Position numbers and translations under genes: made by a program
In this document: in pieces, positions 54,010-64,000 of the stretch
Layout of the letters: the number at the start of each line of letters is the position of its first letter
Numbering within the stretch: the stretch's first letter is position 1
DNA from: Paralichthys olivaceus
Lineage: Eukaryota > Chordata > Actinopteri > Pleuronectiformes > Paralichthyidae
DNA: 64,000 nucleotides
Direction: 5' to 3'
Assembly: GCF_024713975.1 (NCBI RefSeq)
Contig: NC_091094.1
Location: 16,959,001 to 17,023,000 of the forward strand
The notes under the pieces: model-generated
The model's input: the letters and a program-made list of their open reading frames with translations, nothing else
Told to the model about the DNA's origin: nothing
Databases searched by the model: none

Positions 54010-54410
54010 GGGAGCCAGGCGGCGTCCACGGGCTCCACAGGCCGAGCTGTGGTGTGCAATGCCCGGCTAGACGCACACGGAACAAGCGTCCCTCCTCACC
54101 TGCCGAGTATTTGGTGTTAGTAAATAATTTTTCCAGTGTTCCAGAGATCCCAGCGCCTGTGTACTTCTGTCTGTGCCCAATCAAATTCACCCACGCACTT
54201 CTTCTCTGTGATGAAGATGAACAAAAACCCACACAGGAGTTGTCTCACTGATGCACATCTTCACTCCATCTTGAGGGTTTCCACAGCAAAGAACCCAAAC
54301 CCAAACATTAATGAACTGGCAGTCAAGAACAGATGCCAATCATCTGGCTCTGGCATCTGCCCAATATCCTGTCTATCCTGTTTAATAAATGTTGACCCTG
54401 TTTGGCCCCT
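54010..54410 (+). repeat. Direct repeat copy B outside the TRIM pair
   Basis: Counterpart of 46500-46950 in the same orientation, with several small differences and a missing segment just before 'ccaatatcctgtctatcctg'. It lies immediately beyond the right end of the second TRIM unit. Confidence 0.75.
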
Positions 54411-54414
54411 CAAT

Positions 54415-55160
54415 GTAGTCCCAATTCAAATTTTTGGCTAATTTTGACTGAGTTTGACACGACTGCTGTAAGAGCACAGACCCGGTGAGAACACGGTGGC
54501 AGCAGACTGAGGGCACAGCCAGAAAACAGAGTGGCTTGTTCTGCAGAGACAAATGTCAACACAAGCTCCCAATGAACAGCGCGTCCGTTGCCCTGTGCTG
54601 TGAGCAACATGGAGGTGGCAGGGCTTAAGCAAACAAGTAGAGTAAAGAGGAAATTATGCCAGCAGGAGCTGCAGATAATCAGATAATGAAATGAGGCAGA
54701 CGAGAAGAGAGATTTTCTGAAGTAATCTGTATTTCCCACCTATTCTCCTTGATGGGGCACACAGCCTCCAGACATGAGCTCTGCCAAAAAGAGAGCTGGG
54801 AACTGGGACAGGCCTCCCTGGGTGTAAGGTAAGCTATCAGTGAAAAGCCAGGAGTGAAGAGAAGCAACCCACACATTTTCTTGCAACATGGAGAGAGGGA
54901 TAATTAAAAAAACCTGTACAGATCAAAGCATATGAAAGAAGGGGGTGTTGAGACAGTTTCCAATCACTCTCTCTACACATCTCTTTCCATCTTTGTTTCT
55001 AAAGTTAGATACTTAAAAAACCCTGCTAATACCCAGCTTTTATCTGCAATTGGAATTGATACACCCAGTGTTCACTCCTGGGTCAAAAGATTCTGCAGTA
55101 GACATAGGTTTTTATCGGCTCCAGCACGATCAGCAGTGATGAACACAAGACATCCAGATA
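54415..55160. other. No gene recognised
   Basis: Short open frames here show no recognisable domain. It separates the TRIM block from the LINE. Confidence 0.4.
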
Positions 55161-55199
55161 AACGTGCTAATTTCTTCTTCTTTTACTTTATTTTGGCAG

Positions 55200-57650
55200 T
55201 CTATACGTAGATGCACATAGTATTTGGGGGTGTTGGTGAGTAGGAAAAAAAATTAAAAGGCAAACTTGTAAAATTAGCAAACCTTTTACGAGTAAAATCT
55301 CTAATCTGCAAGTATCGCAAAAAATGATTATTGGTCAGACCGAATTTACTGGATAGCTGTTCAAAGCTAGCAAAAGTATTACTGACATAAAGGTCCTCGA
55401 TACTACGAATACCCCTATCATACGAAGTTTTGAAGCCATTGTCCAATAAAGATGGTTGAAATAACTGATTACGTATTATTGGTGAGTGAATAGAAATACT
55501 CTGAATACCCAGACATCTTTTGAACTGGTTCACGATATGTAAGGATTGAGTTACAATTATATTGTCTTTAATATTATTAACTAGTGGTGGTAGGGGAGCA
55601 CAGAGTAAGGCAGGGAGTGAGTGTGGGCTGCTTGTAACCTTTTCTGGAGCCATGCAGGGATCCTATCATTCCAATCTTTTAACCACAGAGAGGTGGCATT
55701 AAAATTCGTAGCCCAATATTACGTACACAAGTTTGGAAGCGAAAGCCCACCAACCCCTTTTGGTCTTTCCATAAATTATTTTCTTATGTGAGCTGGTTTA
55801 TTATTCCATATAAAGGAAGAAATCATTTGATTGAATGTCTTAAAAAAAGATTGTGGTATGAAAACAGGCAACGCTTGAAACAAATATAGAAACTTTGGTA
55901 CAATATTCATCTTTACAGAATTTGTTCTCCAGATGAGAGAGAGAGGCAAAATAGACCATCTTTTAATATCTTGTTTACCCTGTTCCAGCAGAGGAGTGAG
56001 GTTACTTTTAAATAGGCTGTAATAGGATTTGGTGACTTTGACACCTAGATGTATAAAGGACTCGGCGGATAACTTAAATGGCAGAATTGGGATATTCTCT
56101 AGCATTACTACTGATGGGGAAGTATTGACTTTTATTAAAATTTTGTTTATATCCAGATATGTTTCCAAATTCCTGCAAGACTAAGAATTTCAGGGGTAGA
56201 TGTGGTAGGGTTGGTGACATATAATGATAAATCGTCTGCATAAAGCGAGACAGTGTGAGTCAGGCCACCACGTGAAATACCTTGTATACTATTATTGCAT
56301 CTGAGACCTATAGCCAGTGGTTCTATAGCTAGAACGAAAAGCAACAGACTCACTGGATCCCCTTGCTTCGTCCCTCTGTGAAGAGGAAAGTACTCAGATG
56401 AGATGCCATTGGTATAAACTGAGGCAGTTGGGTCAGTGTAAATGAGCTTGATAAGGTGAATGAAGTTAGGGCCAAAACCAAACCTGCCAAGTGTATAAAA
56501 AAGATAATTCCACTCGACCCGATCAAACGCCTTTTCGGTGTCAAGCGATAAAACTGCTTCTGGGGAAGGAGTGCTCGATTCAGTATAGATGATATTAAAC
56601 AATCATCTCAGGTTAAAATAGGATTGTCTGCCCTGGACAAACCCAGTCTGGTCCTCCGAGATGATATGAGGAAGAACTGTCTCAAGCCGGAGTGCATGAC
56701 CTTTACCATCTTTACCGTCACAGTTTGTCAAGCTAATTGGTCTGTATGATGAGCAATCACGAGGGTCCTTATTCTTTTTTAATAACAGTGTAATAGATGT
56801 CTGGCAAAGTGTAGGCGGAAGAATGTTATTCTCCAGTGCTTCTGCATAAACTGAGAGAAGGAGAGGGGCAAGTCTATCTTTGAATTTTTTATAAAAATCA
56901 GTTGAAAACCAATCCAGGCCGGGGGCTTTTCCACTCTGAAGGGACATTATCGCATTGTTAATTTCTTCCAGCATCAAATTTTGTTTCAATCGCTCTTTAG
57001 GGTCAGAGTCAATGTTCAGAGTAGAAAAAAAAGAGTCAAATTGGTTGTGATCCTGTGTTGAGCCTGACGAATATAGTTTAGAATAGAACTCTTTAAAGCA
57101 GTTGTTAAAAGTCTGATGATCCTCTGTTGAGGAGCCATCCGGTAGCATAATTTGTGAAATATTATGGGACGCAGCTTTTTGACGGAGTGTACTGGCTAAT
57201 AATTTGGAAGGTTTATCCCCCTCTTCATAGAATCTACTACGGGATTTAAGGATGAGCCTCTCTGCTTGGGTGGTAGTTAAGAGATCAATTTCAGTTTGTA
57301 AGCCTACTCTCCTCCTAATCAGATCAGGGGTCGGAGAGGCAGCTATGAGTCCGTCCAGAGTCTTAATTTCTGAAGATAGCTCCTCTATATTCTTATATTT
57401 CATTTTCCGAATATGGGCAGAGCGAGAAATAATCTGCCCTCTGAGATATGCGTTATGCGTTTCCTAGAGAGTTGAGGCTGAGATACTATCGGTCCTGTTT
57501 ACCTACAGAAAAAAATCTATTTGTTCTGTAATGAACTTTATAAAGTCTGAATCTGCCAGCAGGAGTGTATCAAGCTGCCATGTCCGTTTTGTCCTTTGAA
57601 TCGGAAGAGTTACTTTAATACTCACCGGGGCATGGTCACAAATAATAATC
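55200..57650 (-). pseudogene. L1 ORF2 remnant (end of endonuclease, reverse transcriptase)
   Basis: The frame begins with 'CDHAPVSIKVTLP' (about 57640), which corresponds to the last part of the L1 endonuclease. It runs through 'SRSRFYEEGDKPSKLL', 'GKAPGLDWFSTDFYK', 'SYRPISLTNCDGK' and, after a TGA at 56603, 'DTEKAFDRVEWNYLF', 'GTKQGDPVSLLLF' and 'SLYADDLSLY', the YADD catalytic box. Frameshifts follow near 56160 and 55775, and further stops occur at the 3' end. The order of reverse-transcriptase blocks is normal, so the catalytic core was once complete, but the copy is dead. Confidence 0.85.
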
Positions 57651-58112
57651 CACCGACAGAGGCTTCTGAAAACTGTCCCCAAGCACATCAATGAGCAGCC
57701 TAGTAATAAACTCAGATGGTCGTGGGCCCTCCGCATCTTCTGATATCCCCACAATACATATATTCTGCCGTCTGGTGTAGTTTTCCAAGTATGCTACCTT
57801 CTCCTTTAAGGCATCGTTTTCCTTAGCCAGTGAAGTTTGGGAAGTTTCCACGCTGCTCAGTCTCTTGTCGAACTCATTCCTACCGTCCTCTACATCAGTA
57901 ATTCATTGGCCATACACACTCAAAATCGAATGCAGAGAGGCAGCGGACGCCCGGTTCTCCTCCTGGAAGGAGTTGATAGAGGTTTGCACAGCAGTAACTG
58001 CAACGGCCAGCTCTTTCATATTGTTAGCATTCGCATCAGTTATTTCGCTAATGCTAACCGGGGAGTCCAAGTTACCTCTCCCACTCTGTTGCTTGGCTGG
58101 TTTGGGAGGCAT
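57640..58112 (-). pseudogene. L1 ORF1 remnant (RNA-binding protein)
   Basis: The minus strand opens with 'MPPKPAKQQSGRG' at 58112 and contains a heptad-like stretch, a stop after 'ILSVYGQ', and then 'LENYTRRQNICIVGISE' (about 57775), a motif typical of the RNA-recognition part of L1 ORF1 proteins. It is broken by a stop and ends abruptly where it meets ORF2 sequence at about 57650. Confidence 0.75.
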
Positions 58113-58264
58113 TTGTTCACTCGCGAGGTAATAAAGTCACTTAATTTATGTTTCCAACTAAGTTTGAAGGGTTACAAGGTCCACAATGTAGAAATTTAAC
58201 AGATTTCTGCGGGAGCTGTGGAAGACGTGTCTACTCACTACTCATGCTCAAGCGCGCCCCATAC

Positions 58265-60029
58265 CTGTACATTTTGGTGTAAAAGTATTAGTATCCTGTG
58301 TCAGAGAACTTACTTGGAGCAGGCCATTGGGTTCATGCTGTGAACTATACTGAGAATGTAAGCAATGATCCTTATGAGGATAATGTCTGTAGCATGTTAT
58401 ATTCTCTTATATGGCTCTCTTATTTCATTGTTTGCTCAACTAGTTCTGTCACATTTCAAGTGTACATGGACCATGCTGCAGATGATGTCCATATGAAAAT
58501 GTGCATCTCATCTCCATTTTTGAACTACTATGACACATGCTACGTGAGTGTAGTAGTCCAGAACAAGTTTAGACACATTCACCCTCCTACTGATGTAATA
58601 ACACATCCTTTTATTTAAAGCATACATGGGTTTTGATATAGAAATGTCAGCCACAGTTGACTCCAGCTTGTCTTTGCCGTCTTTACGTCAGTATCCTTTC
58701 TTGCTTCGTTCTCTCCATAACACCCCTTTGTCCCAAAAGAACAAGCTCAGTCCTACTGAGGCCTGCAGAGAATTTCCTGGACTTGGACAGAGGTGAAAAA
58801 TTAGATTTCAGACATCCAGTCAGCAGCCAGAGTCAACACCCAACTTCTGCTTGCTTTGGCAATGGCAAGACAGTGGAGACATTTCATGCGAGCAGCATTT
58901 TTTTCACTTGGTTTTAAACCAATACAAAAAACAAGAAAATCATGGGGTATTTGTGTGTGTCAGTAATAATAGCCTTCATGTGTGTTTCTACAACGAATTG
59001 CATATGTTTGTGTTTTGCATGTGTGTCTTTGCGTATGTGTGCATGACCATCTCTTTATTATCATCGAGCCAGTGTGTCAGCAGAGCTTAGAATCCCTGTA
59101 AGCATCATCACAAAGAGCAAACATAAGCACAAGCGAAAGGTCATTGACACTATTGACATTTGCTGCTCGGAGACCTTTTGCTTATGTAAGATTCAGGGAA
59201 TCTGATCTATGTCGGCACGTTAGAGTTACATAGCTTATAGCAAACATGCAGAGGAAATCACCAGGCTATTCACAAACTTGGGCGACGACTGAAGACAGAG
59301 CTCTGAGTAATATTTCTTCTTTCTAGGTGGAGTGTCAGAGATTCTTTGAAAAGGATAATTATGTGTATGACTGCCTAATGCCATGATGGCTGCACATAAT
59401 GATTATTAACTGGACTGGACTTAAAAGAAAGCTATCATAAAAATCCAACTGTACTCCAGTATCATGTACAGACAAGGTTTTAGTCCAGGACATTAAACAC
59501 CTGTGATATAGTGGGTTTGAGTTCATGTATTCCTGTCACATGTCATCTTAATGGGAGCTCCATAATAAAAATAGATGTGTTCGGGGACAGAATCTCACAG
59601 GAGGGATTACATTTTTCCCATTAAAACTCATCTCATCTCTGCTGGTATCTCCAGCAAGGGACAGTTATAAATGTGCTTTAAGTGAGATATATATAATCTA
59701 AGACGTATGCATATAAAATGAAAGGGAATTAAAATAGCTTAGTTTATTTTGTGATTGAATTATATGTATGAGGTAGCTTATACACTATTGCTAGATTTCT
59801 TTTTAAAAATTAAAATTTTCTTTACTCTATTTTAGGGTCAGTACAGAACAATGATAGCAGGTTTTTCTATGACGGAGCTCGTTAAGGAAGGGGGTTAGTT
59901 TTTATTCACCCTTTGTAAACATCAGAGCTAAAATAACCTCTTTTACACCACAATATACATTGCAGACAAAAGCCAGCGGGTTTTCGTACCAGTGAAATTG
60001 GGGCCTTAGATGGTAAATCAGCTCAAGTC
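58265..60029. other. No gene recognised
   Basis: Open frames at 58298-58917 were examined and carry no known domain. No transposon end or RNA gene could be supported. Confidence 0.4.
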
Positions 60030-60033
60030 TTAA

Positions 60034-61010
60034 AGGAGAAGTTCGTTTTTTTTCAACCTGGTCCTTATTTCCAGCACATGCTATGTAGATCTACTCACCC
60101 ATAAAGGTTTGGAGTAACTTGGAGTCCTTCGTACGCTTTTAGATCAACACGCGATCGGCTTATATCCATACAACGCAAGTGAGTGGGGCATCCACAATAC
60201 AGCCTCTAAATAACGCATTATCTTCCGCGAAACTCTTTATTTACTATGAATCGCCAGCACCAGTCCCCTGTGAGTCGCAGTTGCTTTGTTTACATCCCGG
60301 GCTTTCACTGGGGTGACGTCACCAAGGCGCGCAGCCGCAGCACAGCTGACGATCATCTGTGTTTGATTACACAGAGTTTGCTGCTGCTAGTTTTGTGCAA
60401 CATACAACACAACAGAATACTTATCAGGTGCTTTACAGTACAATATTCTTTTAAAGCAGCTGTGTCGTGGTGCTTGGGCATATTCACCCGGTTAAAGGCT
60501 AGCCAACTTCAGCGGGCTATCGAGCAGCCTCGGAGCTAGCGTTAGCTTAGCGAACCGAGAGCGAGTTGTCTTCCTGTTTAATCAACAAACTGGGTGAATA
60601 CGCCCGAGCACCAGGAGACAGCTGCTTTAAAAAAATACTGTACTGTAATACACCTGATAAGTATTCTGCCATGTTGCAACAAACACAGCTGATCGTCATC
60701 TGTGCTGCGCCTGTGCGCCTCGGTGACGTCACCCCAGTGAAAGCCCGGGATGTGAACAAAGCAACTGCGACTCACAGGGGACTGGTGCTGGCGAGTCATA
60801 GTAAATAAAGAGTTCGTGGCAGATAATGCATTATTTAGAGGCTGTATTGCGGATGCCCCAATCACTTGCGTTGTATGGATATACGCCGAACGCGTGTGGA
60901 TCTAAAAGCGACCGAAGGACTCCAAGTTACTCCAAACCTTTATGGGTGAGTAGATCTACAGACCATGTGCTGGAAATAAGGACCAAGTTGGAAAAAAACG
61001 AACTTCTCCT
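60034..61010. mobile_element. Foldback (long inverted repeat) transposon with TTAA flanks
   Basis: The 977-bp element begins 'aggagaagttcgttttttt' and ends with the inverse of that, and is bounded by TTAA on both sides (60030-60033 and 61011-61014). The inverted identity continues far inward: 'ggactggtgctggcga', 'cccgggctttcactggggtg' and 'aaagcagctg' each occur on one arm and inverted on the other, so each arm is about 450 bases with a spacer near 60500-60570. The arms differ at scattered sites, so the insertion is not brand new. Frames inside it read the same peptide from both strands and are not genes. TTAA flanks suggest mobilisation by a piggyBac-type transposase. Confidence 0.88.
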
Positions 61011-61014
61011 TTAA

Positions 61015-64000
61015 CAGAGGGTTTTAATGTTAATGCACAAGATACTGTAAACTGTACACGTTTGCATTCAAGAATTTTATATATTGCTCCCTGTGCATCC
61101 TAGAACGCTTCTTTAGTGTATGTCACAACTAGTTTCTTGAAATATATTTAAAAGCTAATAACCCTAAAAGATAATATGAATGTTTGTCATCTGTTGCTTC
61201 TCTCTGTGACGACAGAAGCTGCAAATGTGTTTATATCAAATTTACAATCACAACCAGATATATATGGCACAAAGACTTTATGTACTGGTAACAGGAGTAC
61301 AGCAGGCGCTACATGATAGTGTGTGTTTCTGTGTGTCAGGGCCTCTACGGGCCTGAGCGCTTCACTTATATATCCAAACCTCCTCAGCTTGTAATCTGAG
61401 CCTCGGGGACATGGTAATCTAACACCGGGAAACCTCTGATCTGAGGTGGCTCAGTGGATCGAGCAGGCAACTTAATACTGCACATCAATATGCCTGCATA
61501 CTATTATGTGCACAGAATGAGTTCACAGTGGTAATTATACCGACCAGACTCTTTTTGAAGCTCCCAAGAGAAAAGTTAAGAAAAGAGTAAAATGATCCCA
61601 TCTCATTGTGACCTCAGCTATGTTCCAACACATGCAAAGACAATCATCCTGAAAACTGGGGCATCACTGATGTCTTCCAAAATCCTTCCAAAGATGTTTG
61701 CTGAAATATCAATGAAATATTTGGACTTAATCAAATATTATATATTTTTAAAGCCAATTGTCTGTTGATGTGTTTCACGAGACAATGCATTTTTGTGTGG
61801 TGTAGCCAGACCGTTCGCCAACTCTCTCTTTCATTCTCTGGCTCAAGAAACACTGTGATCTGTGTAAACAGTGCACAGTGCCAGCAAATACACGACATTA
61901 GGTCTATATAAACACACAGAGGCCGGAGGATGATTGGTAGGCTTGCAATGATGTGGTTGCATCACCTGGTGTTTTTAGAACCTCGTATCTGCTGAGCTGA
62001 CAGACCTAACCGCAAGTAATGTCACCCGGCAAAGGCGAAGCGAAGCGCCGCCGGTGACTCCCTGTTGGCTACAGGTGTTTAACAGATGACACCCCTGTCT
62101 CTGAGTCTCTGAAACATTAACAGTTGGAGAATCACTGGGCTTTGGCTGGTCCCCTGTCATCAGAGGGCTTAGAGGAATCAACCGTTTATCTATGTTCTGT
62201 CAAATGATACACAGCACTGTTAAGGGATTTGAGAATCATTTTCTTTTTGCTGGAGTCAGTGCTGAGTAAGACGATGTGGCTGTCTCAAAAACACGTTCAC
62301 GTGTAACCTGACCACTCCCTTGTTGTGTGTCCTCCTGGCCTGAGCAACTGGCCTCAGCCATGTGTGGAACACAGAGATCCAGGGGTCACAGCAACAGTAA
62401 CCCCTCAACACATTGCAGCAGCCCCTCCTGCCAGCACTGGTTTCATGGTCATTCCCAAGCTATAAATAAAGACTTTCCAACCCTCTTGTCAATGGGGCAC
62501 TCTCACACTTTATGGCCTAGTACTGCAAGTCCTTCTCAATCAAAACTCTCTGTGGCATGATTCTCAACGTAAACATGTAAAAGACACAGATAGATAACCG
62601 GTTAAATACCTTGAATCAAATGACATCTCCATATTTGTACAGTCACATTTCCAAGCATGTGACAAAAGCTGATGTGATTAAAGATTGGTTCCTGGATTTT
62701 CTGGCTACCGTACAAGAGAAGGTTCAGACTGAATGTTCTGACCCAGCATTCTTGTCCCAGCATTTTTGAACTCTACACGATCATTGTCATTTTATTAACG
62801 TCTGTCTGACTTTTTCAAGATGCCACTTACAATAAAAACATTGTTGGGTTTTTCATATGATGAAGAATCATTTTTATGATAAATCGAAACATAAAATGTC
62901 TTTGCAGCTCTAATATTGCATATCTTGGAAAATTATTTTGGACCACACTTTTGTTGACCTCAACCACCTTTGAACAAGCAGCCAAAGAAGTAAATCATCT
63001 GGAGATACCACCTCCCATGTGACACACGAGTGAAAAGAATATCCTGTTCCAACTATATGCAGTCGCACAGGAACACTTTTCACTTAGGAAAACTTGCTCT
63101 GTTAGACTCATGTTGCGATAACAGAACAATAGAAGCTGCTGCGAATTCAAACAGGAATAACTACAGGTTTAATTTCAGTCGGGTGCTGACAGGAAACATC
63201 TGAGTTAATCTGTAAATGACGCATTGAATTCTCTGAAGTTCCTGCTGGCTCATTTGGGCACAGTTCCAGAGACGCAGGACTATTGCTGAAAAAACTGAAA
63301 GAACTTCTCTTAACTGAAAACAAAATGTTTTACCTCTTTGGAAATGAAATAGAAACTTGACTGAGATTGTTTGGCTCTGACACACCTGATGTGTAACAGA
63401 GCTTTGCAAACGGACCTGTCTTTTTTCTGGCTACTTGGAGAAGAGTACGGACTGGAATGGTTGATCACCCATCCCCTGCCTTCTTATTTACCACACAAAC
63501 ATTGTATTATTTTTTCAACATTGTACTGCCTGCAAAACAGCCACAAAGGCACTGATAATATAGCAGGAAATGGTTTTGGTTTCTAAAATAAAAAAACAAG
63601 TGTAATAATAATTCCTTCAGTTAATTTAAGGAACAAACTAAAATTCTAAACTCTTCTTATGCAGGTTTTTAAACCATGCAGTGGCAGTTATTGCTAAAAT
63701 GTTATAACTGTGTCTGGCTACTAAAGAAAAACATGTTAAGACATATTTTGGACAACTAGAGTGAGGTCATTAGCAGCATTAAATAAAGTTCAACTGGACA
63801 TGAGAAAACTGGCAATAAATGAATAAGCTTTTGGTTCTTCAGCTAAAACAGCATAAATCCTCAAATCAAGATACATGATTTTCCAATATGGATAAAAAAG
63901 TCAATGAATGAAAATGTCCACAGATTTTATATGAAGGGAAGCTGTTCAATGCAGAAATGTGAGCAACTTCCATACGCTCAATTTGTGCTGGATGTTCCCC
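61015..64000. other. No gene recognised in the right-hand end
   Basis: No exon, RNA gene or complete mobile element was recognised. Open frames at 62327-62560 and 63161-63409 have no family resemblance. Confidence 0.4.

Larger units (their letters stand above)
55165..58260 (-). mobile_element. Degraded L1-type LINE with internal deletion
   Basis: On the minus strand this holds a 5' leader (58260-58113), an ORF1 remnant, an ORF2 remnant with reverse transcriptase, and a 3' end near 55170 with 'ccaaaataaagtaaaag'. A full fish L1 is normally well over 5 kb, so this ~3.1-kb copy has lost much of its sequence, including most of ORF1's C-terminal part and nearly all of the endonuclease. Target-site duplications were not identified. 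Confidence 0.85.

Noticed and set aside
60246-60865. Two similar open frames on opposite strands
   Set aside because: They are the same sequence read from each arm of the foldback element, so their similarity is not evidence of a protein.

Overview
This is vertebrate nuclear DNA, almost certainly from a ray-finned (teleost) fish and probably a percomorph (the clade is inference). The reasons: long AT-rich introns, GT-AG exons encoding proteins close to their human orthologues, (TG)n, (CA)n and (ATCT)n microsatellites, TTAA-flanked short transposons, degraded LINEs, and an intronless TRIM gene pair of the kind expanded in fish. Nothing bacterial or CRISPR-like is present.

Layout: (1) 254-5683, minus strand: sixteen consecutive exons of uroc1 (urocanate hydratase); the last ~107 codons lie beyond base 1. 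A copy of a short TTAA-type transposon lies in the intron at the left edge. (2) 8806-13520, minus: the complete sec61a gene (Sec61 translocon alpha subunit), twelve exons totalling exactly 476 codons plus stop, with a six-unit 30-bp minisatellite just upstream. (3) 14-25 kb: no recognisable gene; microsatellites, a ~550-bp tetranucleotide array and retroposon scraps. (4) 26141-30302, minus: complete ip6k2 (inositol hexakisphosphate kinase 2), five coding exons, 470 aa, with a CpG-rich 5' end and a 19-base G run beside the first splice donor. (5) 31-46.4 kb: no recognisable gene; an intact 300-bp TTAA MITE and a broken LINE reverse transcriptase. (6) 46.4-54.4 kb, plus strand: a recent tandem duplication carrying two intronless TRIM E3-ligase genes (RING, B-boxes, coiled coil, PRY-SPRY), with a 410-bp solo LTR in the leader region of the second copy only, and related direct repeats outside the pair. 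(7) 55.2-58.3 kb, minus: a degraded L1-type LINE with ORF1 and ORF2 remnants and an internal deletion. (8) 60034-61010: a foldback transposon with arms of about 450 bp, flanked by TTAA. (9) 61-64 kb: nothing recognised.

uroc1 (histidine catabolism), sec61a (secretory translocon) and ip6k2 (inositol pyrophosphate synthesis) are housekeeping or metabolic genes sharing only strand and linkage. The TRIM block is the fast-evolving part: its copies are nearly identical from the first B-box to the start of the SPRY domain but differ in the RING region and in SPRY loops, suggesting gene conversion in the middle and diversification of the target-binding surface. Exon boundaries were placed by eye from GT/AG signals, reading-frame continuity and remembered family sequences; no alignment was run.
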